Of a stretch of 64,000 nucleotides of DNA, positions 26,601 to 37,337 are shown piece by piece. The notes under the pieces were generated by a model, which made no database searches, was not told the DNA's origin, and was given only the letters and a program-made list of their open reading frames with translations. A program made the position numbers and the translations under genes. The DNA is from Cristatella mucedo (taxonomy: Eukaryota > Bryozoa > Phylactolaemata > Cristatellidae). Positions within the stretch are counted from its first letter, which is position 1. Every line of letters begins with the position of its first letter. The stretch spans positions 7,836,001 to 7,900,000 of the forward strand of contig WPIO01000003.1 of the NCBI GenBank assembly GCA_009760855.2. Reading direction: 5' to 3'.

Positions 26601-29600
26601 TGAAGTCGACTGCACACTCTGAGAAATCTTTGAACGGTAATCGAGCTTATTCCTGCTCGCTCTCGCTGTAGGGTAAATTGAGGTTACTCCGGCACGCTCG
26701 CGTCCTAACCCAATCCGCCTTAAGTCCGGCTCGCTCGCTGTAACACAATCACCCTTAGTCCGGCTCGCTCGCTGTAACGCAATCACCCTTAGTCCGGCTC
26801 GCTCGCTGTAACAAAATCACCCTTAGTCCGGCTCGCTAGCGCTGCTTGGAAATCGAGCCTATCCGGGCTATGATTTCCATGAAAATGGTAGATTTTTCGA
26901 AAGCGACAAATGGCGATGATGATGGCCTCTGATGTCACAGATCATGTCTGTAAGTACGAGGCCTATAGGAATGTTATCTTAACCTTCCCTTCATCTTGTC
27001 CTGACATCGTGACCGAAATGTTGCAAGTTTTGTTTGTTAATCCAGCAACAACATCGACGTCTTCTACGATGTATAACTATCCAAGTAGCATTTTGATAAC
27101 TCTTCCTAACTTTACCATTCTCTCACTGCTTTAGCACCAGTGCGTTCTCCCTATCCCATGTCGTCTTTTTTAAAATGGCCTTTAAGAACATTTGGACAAG
27201 TTCAGTTTCGCTGCGATGCTCACTCACGTATTTGAGGCATTTTCATATTTAGTTAAATCGAACCCCTTCCTAACGACAGCACCATCGTAAACGAGCGTGC
27301 AGTAAATTTATTCGGTACGGACTCACTTCGCCGTCCCAGGGGCTATCACAAACTACCTTGCTTGCTGCATTGACCCTAAGGCTATCCCAGACTACCTTAA
27401 TCGCTACGCCGACCCTAAAGCTATCACAGACTACCTTAATCGCTACGCCGACCCTGAGGCCAGCTGACGACCTGACTCGCATAGGCCGTTTAAGCCATAT
27501 CCTCCCAAATGCAACGACGGCCTTGCGGACCACGTCGTCATGGTTGGTGTATCTTAACTAGCTAAAATCTTTCCTCAGCCAGGATTTGAACCCGTGACCT
27601 CAGAGGCCTAGAATCCTAGACATTAATCGCTGGGGCCGATGGTGCTTTGCCTAGCTGGCTGCATCAGCCGCAATGCAATCCATACCCAGTCACGCTGCAC
27701 TTGTCGGCTCGCGGTTGGCTACTGCTCTACTACATTACTTCGCCAGGTGGAATGCGAAGCAGATCGAAGGATTGCACGGCGAACACGTTACTGCAGTCCA
27801 AATACGGAGGCAAATATGCACGTCGCTCAGAAGACGGCACGCTTAAAAATTCCCTATAAATATAAAGTTGGGCACTTTTTAGCTTATTAGACCGCTCTAA
27901 TCCTGAACAATCTCTCGAATTCTCGAATTACTCTTTGCTCGAAATATCCGAAATTTTTGTGACGCATATTTACAGCAGCGATTACGTTTTCTATTTCCTT
28001 TGCGAAAATCGGAGCTTCGTACCGAGTGAGACTTGCCACCGCTCGTCGAGTGTGAGCTAGCAATCAGGCTAACTAGCGCTTGTACCGAGCGCTATGTCTC
28101 GCGGTATCCCAGACTACCGTCCCATGGCCCCGGTTCAACCGATGCCCAGTCAGTCAGTCAGTCTCTCCTCTGCCGACCGGTTGCCTTCGCTCTATGCATA
28201 CGGCTGCTTTGCGCCGCTTTTTGTGTCCACTCGGAGACTAAAGCACTCCCTCGGGCTGTTAGCCGACTAACTGAGCTATCTCAGTAGGCCAACGGCCGCC
28301 GTCTGTTGACAACAATCCTTGGTCTAGCGGCGTTCGAACGTTCTTCAAGGGAAGGCTTCGGCGAAAGCCGACGGTACACGAGCCCCCCCCCCCTCTTGCC
28401 TCTTGCTCTTGCCATTCGATGTTGCTGCTGCAGCATAGCGTGGCAAGATCTCACAGCAGCCGCCGCCCGCCGCCGGCGCCCCGAAGCGACCGAGCGCTCT
28501 ACTTGCATCGTCCTGTTCGTCCGGTACAGGCAGCGAGAAAGGCGCTGCCGGGGCCGGAAATGCTGTCGAGTGCTCACTGGAAGACGAGGCGAGCGCTGCG
28601 GCCTTGGCGTCGCAAGACGGCCTGGCCCGCCAACGACCCAGCACGGCTGGCAGTGCCAAGTCGGAGGTGACGGGCCAGGCGGCGGCTCTGCACGCAGTTG
28701 ACAGCCGCGGCGACCTCAAGCTCACCAAGGCGGCCAGGCTGCGTCGGAGCGAAGCGTCGGCCGATAGGTGAGATCGCGAGCGACCGACGAAGCAGCGTAG
28801 CTTGTGGTGGGTGATGGCAGCAGCAAGTGGCAGCAGCAGCAGCCCATAAGAGCATCCCAGGAAAGGTGTGACGAGCGCGGGGGGGGGGGGCCTGCTTGGA
28901 GTACTCACCCTCGGTCCCGTTGCAATTCCAGCGGCTGGCACGGAGCGGAGCGTCCGCCCTTGGCCATTGGCTGCCAGCAGTCTACGAGCAGCGGCAAAAG
29001 GAACGACTCGTCTGCAAATTGCAAGAATAATCCATTTATTACGAGGTCTATTTCAGAACAGCTTTGTGAATGGAAACTCCCGAGAGTCGCCGCAGCGGGC
29101 AGAGCGATACTCTGCATTTGACTTAATTTTATAGCACGTCGTTTCATGCATTTTCAGACATTTTCATTTAAACAAGCTCACAATTCATAGCGTCTCTTCT
29201 ATGCGCAGGGTTTCCTGGTTTTACCCGTAGCATGGTCGCATGACAGAATTCGTACGTTCCTCTCGAACCTCCATGATAGGATTTACAGCTCGATCCGAGT
29301 TGTGGTAATTTTTATTAATCTGCGATGGTTCTCGGGAGTCAAAAGTAGCGAGTCCAATAAATTTCGATGGCTTTTCTATTGGACCGTTGGAGTAGGAGAA
29401 ACCGCTTGATTCTTTGCGAAAAAACAAGAACATACACAGCGCATTCTTTATATGCCCCGTACATACCAGAATTGTAATAAGACTGTCCTTAGTCGTGCGA
29501 AAAGGAAGTTTTTGACGGCCAATGTGCAAAAAGAATGGGAATTGTCTGAGTTTAATCGTTTGTCAGCTCACACAACGAAGACTCACGCTGATGTTCGTCC

Positions 29601-32025
29601 TTTTCTCACAGCTGTAACGATATGAGCACTTTGACTGACGAGGAGTCTACGACTGCTCTGACGACTTACTTCCAACAAATTTCTCATCTATTTTTGGCAG
29701 ATAAATTCGCGAGCTCAGCGCTGCTTCGCCCATTCGCCTATACCTGAACTTCTTTAGCGAATAGCGAATGCAATGAATATATAGCTGCAAAGACTTCAAC
29801 TGTGCCTTTCAGGTCAGTAAAGCTAAACTTTGAAGCCATACTCCTGCTCCTATGATTGTCCTCAGTAGCTCAGACAAAGTAATATAGGACGATTTGCACT
29901 AACCACCGAGAGTTTTCGCAGCAGCAGTAGCATTGTGTACGCGGCTGCGGTCGCCGGTTGCAGCAGCGGCTGAAGCAGCATCGGCTGCATCAGCGGCGGC
30001 TGCAGCAGCAGCTCGGCACCCACATTGCTATTACGTAGCGTGCACGCCTAGATTTGGCTTGCGAGTCGGAGTGAAAATGAACAGGGCTGCTCGGCTGCGA
30101 AAGCAGGCACGAACTTCGAGGAACGCCGAACGAAGGGGCAGTCTCGATCGTTCACTCGGCGCCACTAGCACGCCAGGCCGCTGACTCAGAGGTCGCACGA
30201 TCGTTCCCCCCACCCACTATCCCGAGTTCTCTGTAGGCGCTCATTCACGCCGTAGATAGTCGTGCCGTAGGTAGCTTGCTCTGCGCTCTGGAATGAACGT
30301 GCATAGACTCTTGCAAACGGTGAATAGCAGCTTAGCAAGCAGCTAGCTTGCTTTGCAAGAGCGTCGCTGCCAAAGTTGCGACTTCACCAGCCCGGAGTAT
30401 TGCAAACTCCAACGTTTGCAATACTCAAGGCAACTAATCTGCAGAGCGGAAGGAACGGAACGCAAGCGTGGCCTAAATATTGCCAAGGGGGGAGCGGCCG
30501 GCAGCTGAGCTCGCTCGCATTGCACTCCAGCTCCAGGCTGTGGCCTCCGCGCTTACCTTTCATCCAATTCGGGCACTTTTCTCAGGAGGCTATCCCGAAA
30601 GAAAGAGACGAACCCTCTAGGCCTACCGTCCGACGAGCTAATCGACGAGAAGCTGACGGAGCTGGGCAAAAAGACGCGCGAACGAGCGAGGAACGAGAGC
30701 GTGGACAAGCTGCTGCAGAAGCAAAGGTCAGTGGCCCGCCGCCGAGCTCCAGTGCCCTCACGGGCGGGGGCGGGGCGGGCGGGCGGGGCTCGGATTGTCC
30801 GCACGCCGTTCGGGGCTTGAGGTTGAGGTGCCTTTGTGCAAAGCACGAAGGCGCTCAAATCTCTCCCTCTGCGTGCGCCAGCGGTGTGCGAACCCGCGAG
30901 GCTACTTCAGGCTTGCTCAAACCTGATGCAGCGCGAGCGGGCGGGCTCGAGCGAGGTTGGCGATCTCGATTCGCAGCCTGTGTAACGTAATGTCATGGCT
31001 AGCCTGAGTCTTAGCCTTAGAGGGGTAATTGCTGGCACTTGACGACCTCGTGGGTTCGACTCCTTTTCGCAGCAGCAGCAGCAGCGCAGCTCGACGTTGT
31101 CCGCTGCAAGTCTTGGGGCTGATGGTGCCTAGGTTTTCAGCCGCGACAGATACGAATGAGGAAAGAACGAAATGAATACATATGCCGAAAGCGAATGCTA
31201 AAATCAGCCGAGCATTACTTTTACTGTCCACGCCGGGGCAGAGCCTCGGGTACAGGCACTGCAGGCACTTCAGCACGCCACCCGCCCTTCGATCTCATTA
31301 GTCACGCTTACGTAAGCAGAACCTTATGCAAGAAGAAGCCAAGTATTGAATCTAATCGGGGCATTTTCAAAGTCGATTTAAAGGTCAAACTGCTTCCATA
31401 ATGCACGCCCTGATGAGTAATGCCGAGAAGATTGTATGCACTTGACATTTTTGTCTGGCGAAAGAGACTTCTTTTAGCTTAATGCTGCATTCTTGCCGGT
31501 TACAAAAGAGCTCTAGCAATAAGCTAGTGATGCTGGCGCGTCCTTGCAGATTCAAAATCCATCTCGAGTCATTTGTGCCGGCTTGTATCAAAAGCTGGAG
31601 TGGATACATACGATTGACGATGGAACATGGTAAGTCCTACGTGTACCTGTGAAAATTTAGGATTACTTTAAGCCGTCTCAGAAATATTGGCAGCTTAGAA
31701 TGGTTCGCCATGGGTAATGGACGATTATTGTGAGAGAATAGTATAGAACTTACAGTGCTATAAGATGATGATTGGCACATCAATTTTTATCAGTAATTCC
31801 CCAGACACTGTGTTCCTAAGTATTGTTAGCATGAAAGCGAGACAGAGATGAGCATGTAAGTTTTATTATACAAAATGCAAATAATTACTCGTGAATGTAG
31901 GTCATTTTCAAAGGAGCTTTCAAGCCTCTCGGTGGATTTGGATTGCCTAGTGAGACAATATCCGTGACGAACGGAGAGGGAGAGAGAGACAGAGAGCGAG
32001 AGACAGAGAGCGAGAGACAGAGAGC

Positions 32026-32058
<33 letters not shown>

Positions 32059-32115
32059 CGTGCGTGTATGTGTCTGTGTGTGTGTGCGCGCGCACGAGCG
32101 TGCGCGAGAGCGCCT

Positions 32116-32149
<34 letters not shown>

Positions 32150-34684
32150 CAGCTGTATTGTCAAAAGTGAGAGACGACCCGTAACGAACACTATCTGGAG
32201 AGGAACTATTCAGACTTACCTTTGGACGATCGAGTAATTCGAAAGCCACTCCGTTGCCATGGCTCTAAAAGAACGTTTTTTTGGGCATGGGATCTTACGA
32301 ATAAAGTTCGAGTAAACGATTCAGAAAGTCAGCTCAAATGGCTATAACTCTTTATATTTAAAGATAAAGCTGTCACTATATTGCAAACTCTTCATGCGCT
32401 GAAGGCAGGCTAAGGATTGCACTACAGCCCTACCCAGAAATACTTTGCTGCCATGTACTTCACCGCGACCCGCTAGCAAGTGATTCGGCGGCGCACTTCG
32501 AATATGCTGCTCTACATACCTGCAGGAGCTGATCTAAGTCTATCACCCGGTATGAAGGAATGAGAACAATAAAGTATACGGTCTATGTAAGTAAGTCTAT
32601 GAAGTCTACGAGATTCGGCTTATGGTAGCTGGCCGGAGGACAACAGGGTGGTGAAGGAGGTGGGACACTAAAATTACCAGATAAATGAGGCATAACGAAA
32701 CCCGATCTGTACAAACAAAGCTTATAAGAAAGACGTGTATTTTTCATGTTTTCGCCATTCTTGTAGTTTCCCTCCAATACCGCTGTTTCCTAGACGTTCA
32801 AGCGACTTATTTGAACTCATAATCAGAGTAACTGCGAGTTTTCTCTAGACAATTTCCCGTATTTACGTCGAACGTTAAGTTAGTGAAGCCAAGCCTTCCT
32901 CCCGTCCACTGGGGAAAACCGTTCGCTGGATTAAACATCTTTCCTCCGCACCTTTCCAATGTACATCGGCTTCATTATTTACGCCGCATTTTTTGCCTCT
33001 GATCAACTTTTGCGAAACAACACGGGAGAGACAAGGTGAGCTTTGATAACGGTGGGGTTGAATGTAATATTTAGAGGTCCTTTGACGAAGGAGGGAGAAG
33101 GATGCGGGTGCAACCGGAATAGCGTGGTCTGTCGTTCTTCTTAGGACATCCCCTCGTCTCTCAGTCATTAGATACCCTTGAACACTTGGCAATAGCGGCT
33201 TAGAGTTGGGGAGGGGGATGGCAGTCGGTTTGTACAACACTTTATACTACAGACGAACACACCGCACACATCGAGGGAAACTAGACTGGAATACTGCACG
33301 GGAATTCTAAATACAACGAGGGGCTACGACAGGGGTGATGCGAAATGACAACGCCATCGCTCACAAAACAGGTGGAAACGTTGGCAAATCGGCTCTGTCA
33401 GTCCTCGACAGCAACCAGCTGCATCGCCAGGGAATACCGACACACGATCGTCCAAGATATGCGTGCGCGTTGCTGTGTAACGGGATTTGCAAGTGACCAC
33501 ATATACGTCTGAACTCGCTGAGAACTTTCTCGGAAAAGCACCTCCGGCCTTCGAACCTGACCCTCAACCGGCCGTATCGTTTATCCACTGCCCATCGGGG
33601 GGGGGGGGGGGGGGGGGGGCAAGTCTTCAAGGAAATGGCCGAAGGCAGAGGTGCAGGCGGCGCGGCAACTTTCAACACCGTGTAATTAATCGGCCCAGTA
33701 TCCTTTTCGGCCATCGAATGGACTACGGCTCGCCCGCTATTCCAAACGATCCCACCAATACAATGCCCGGTTCTCGGCAGCTGATATTCCAGGCGAATTT
33801 GTGCTGCCCAATCGCGGTGCATCGATGAAAGGTGTCACCTTTTGACTCAAGCCGGCGGCTGTCTGTGGCGGCCATCTCGGCCTTCAAGTAGGTGGCTCGA
33901 CGCTTTTTGAGTCGAACGCCACCTTTACGTGGCTGCCAGTTACCCCCTTTCTCAGCGTCTCCACCGCCAACACATTACCCCCTCCCCACCCAGGTTCAGC
34001 AGCGAACTCTAGTGGCGGGGGAAGGCCTCGTGTGCCACGGGTCGTCGGCTGGCTATCGGCCTGGCTTGGCGCTGCTCGACGGCGGCCTGCCGACATATAG
34101 TATATCTATAGATGATAATAGCCAATATATAATAATATATCTATAGAGCTGCCTTCGCGACGCTTCGGGACTCTCTTACCGCGTCTCTGGACTCGAGCGT
34201 CGTCTGTCGGGCGTGGTCTGTACAGGCGCGAGCGAAGCTGGTCGACCTAAAGAAAGCTGTCTTACCGCATTTGCAACCCACTCTACCTGACGGCGGCGGC
34301 AGCGCTCTCTTCCAGTTCTCGCTCCGTCGAGCGAAGTGCAGCCGTTATATCTGCACCCGCCCCCCCCCCCCCCCTCCGCTCGTGCGTCCGCTCTCGCTGA
34401 CGCTTCTCGCGACAGTCTCGCCGGAAGCCGTCCGCGGTGCGCGCTGCGCGCGCGCCGGCTCGCTCGCGCAGCGCGCCTCGGCTCACGCGTCGCGTCGAGC
34501 CTCTCCTCGGCTCACGCCCGCTCTCGTTCTTCGAGGGTTGGAACGCCGAGGAAAAGCGCTGACCGACCGTGACGGTCCAGAGTAGCGCTCGTCCTCAGCG
34601 CGAGCAACGAGTCCCGGCAAGCGGTCGAATGTCGCCCGCCGTCTCACTCTCTTGTCTGTCTGGCGCGTTCCTTCCAAGCCGCTC

Positions 34685-34726
<42 letters not shown>

Positions 34727-37303
34727 ACTCTCTCTCGCTCTCCTGGAGGCGGTGTGCGAAAAAGTTGTCTCGCATGGACTATCGAAGGTTTAGCTGTCGC
34801 GTCGTCAGCGCGACTTTCGTTTCCGAATGTCCAGCACAGCGTGGCGAACGGTTCTCCGAAGCGTTCTGTAGCTTTCGAGCCGACTTCAGTCACGTGTGCT
34901 CGGAGAGCGAGTCAACTACTTTCCGCCCTTGTGATGCCACTACGAGCTCCATATCTCGACAGAGAGCTGTTTTGGTTGTAGAAATGCCGAAATTCTTTCG
35001 GAATTCCGGGACAAAGCGAAAAACTTACAAAGAAAAAAGGAAGTCGAAAAGAGAATCAAAGGAAAATTGGGTACGCCGCACGATACGCAAAGGAAGAGCA
35101 GACTGTAGACCGATACGGTGGAAGTCCTTGGCTTTGCGTGTCGTCGCCCAGCGCAACCATATTTCGCTCCGTTTTCTTTGAAGATTACGTTGAAGCCGTT
35201 GACAGCGCGCCGTTTGACATCGACCCTGAACACATGCAGATGATTTCGAACGAGGATAGAATTAAGGTCTGCTTCAAGTTGCAGCCGCAGTCGAGCAGCG
35301 GGACAGTGCGTCCTAGTTCGCTGCCTCACCTGGCACGCTGGCACGGCGGTCGCCGGCGCCTGGATCCATGTCGCCACTCACGATGGAGCGTTGCTTTCGT
35401 CTGGCGCGTTGCTATGGCCGCGCGACCCTCACTAGCTCGGGTAGCGACGCAACGCGTGCAGCGTGCAAAGAAGCGAGGCTGGCAATACGCCGACGACGAT
35501 AGCAACACAGCGCTCGATATTTTGCATGCATTCTAACAGCATTCTAACTGTATTAGAAAAAGGCATTCCAACCGTATTAGAACGAGCACAGCACTACGGC
35601 CTGTACGGCTACGGCCGATACGCACAGGTGACTGCCAGCCGACTCGCTCACTGGCTTGCGAGTAGCTTGCGCTTAGCGCCACACCGACCGGAAGACCGTT
35701 GCTTCAAGAGAGAGCGTCTGCGGTCAGGACCATGCCCCATGTAATGGGCAAGTCATAAGTCTTGCCACGATCTCGCTCGTGCGTAATATAATATAATATA
35801 TCGTGCTGCTCGTAAGCATAGGCTTATCGCGGCAATTTCAAAAGCGGCTCAGCTCTAATTCAACGGCAACGCTCGCAGTTCGTAACCGAATCGAATGATT
35901 CGTAATCGAGGTTCAGCTGTCGAGCTCGCAGTCCACAATCTCCGGGAATTGCCCAGCGGCCCGCGCATCACGCGTCCTCGGCGGCGGCAGCTGCCGCAGC
36001 AGCAGCTGCCGCCGCCGCCGCGCTGGGCGCGCCAAGTGGCGACGTCGCCAGCGCACAGGAGCTCGGCGCCGGCTACTTCGGCCGAACCGCGACGCGGCGC
36101 AGATGGCGCAGTCGCCCATCGCTTCGGCGCGCTGATGGAAGGCGCGCGGGCACGGACCTTTTCACCTGTAGGACGGCGTCCGGCAGACGCACGAGCGCGT
36201 GCGTCGCGTTCTATCCCCGACCGTCATAAGGAAGCTAGAGGCAGCCAGGTGAGTCGCGCTCCGAGACCTGCAGCCAGCCAGCACCCGTGCACCCAGCGCC
36301 CGGGTGCCGCTGCTTTCGCTGCCGGCTCTTCTCTGTCGGCGGCTGCGATGGAGTCGGTTGGCCATCTTGAGTGCACCGAAAGCCGCGTAGGCTTTGAGTG
36401 CGCTGCAGAGGGCTCTCTTGCGTAGTAGCAGCCACACAGTCTTTGAGGCTCGGCTTTGGGAGTTACGTACGGGAGGAGATACATTATCCATTCAGCTGTC
36501 AGGACATGCTGATCGGGCGTCGCTTTTTCCCCCTCGCTCGCGCAGCCTCTCGAGCGGCTGCGGCGACGCCGGCGACTCGAAGCGCGCGCGCCCACCTCGC
36601 GGCGCTTGCTCTGAGCGAGCGCTCCATCGCGGTGCAGCTCCGAGCCTCTCGAGCGGCTGCGGCGACGCCGGCGACTCGAAGGCCGGCGTCGCCGGCGACT
36701 CTGTACAGCTGGCTCTCGCCGGCGACTCGCGCGCCCACCTCGCCGCCGCCGCCGCTAGGATCGAGAAGGAGCGCGAGCTGCACGAGAAGCTGAAGCAGCA
36801 CACGCAGGCGATGAAGGAGAGGCGGCAGAAGCCCAAGGGCACTCCGCTGGACGAGATGGACGCCGCCGTGCGCGAGCTGGAGATCGTAAGTCATTCCGCG
36901 GCGCGCGAGAGAGCCCTTCGCTGCAGACGAGTCGTTGTCGCCGCCGCCGCCGCTCGGACGGACGAGCCGCCGCCGCAGCAGCAGCAGCTGGAGACGACGC
37001 GGCGCCCGCCGCCGCGGACGCCCGCGGACGCTGCGGCCGCCGCTTCCGAACTGCGCTCTCGCTCCGCGGCGGCGGCGTCCTTCTTCCTGCCCGCCCTCTC
37101 CTTACCGTCTCCCCCCCCCCGCCCCCGCCTCCGCGAGCGAGCGTGCAGCGGGCTCCTGTGACGTCGCGCGCGAGCGAGCGTGCGCGCAGCTGAGGGTTCG
37201 CGGGTTTTTTTGACCAGGTGAAAAGCTTGCAGCGGGCTCTCGGAGTGCGATACCACGAGCTTAAGCCCCTCGGTAAATCCTGCGGCGGCCAGCCGGCCGG
37301 TTG

Positions 37304-37337
<34 letters not shown>

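Noticed and set aside
28306-28941. Long overlapping ORFs (up to 198 codons) around LRRC27 exon 4
   Set aside because: Shadow frames in GC-rich DNA where stops are rare; the accepted exon 28530-28767 uses another frame that fits phase on both sides.
33361-33828. Two overlapping ORFs of 153 and 113 codons on opposite strands
   Set aside because: Cross a poly-G run, no motif, intronic; mutual shadows.
34271-34981. Several Arg/Ser/Leu-rich ORFs
   Set aside because: Low-complexity CpG-rich and CTGT repeat sequence in an LRRC27 intron, no family resemblance.
36394-37161. 255-codon plus-strand ORF taken whole
   Set aside because: Only 36759-36885 matches LRRC27 and has splice sites; the rest is GC-rich repeat and intron.
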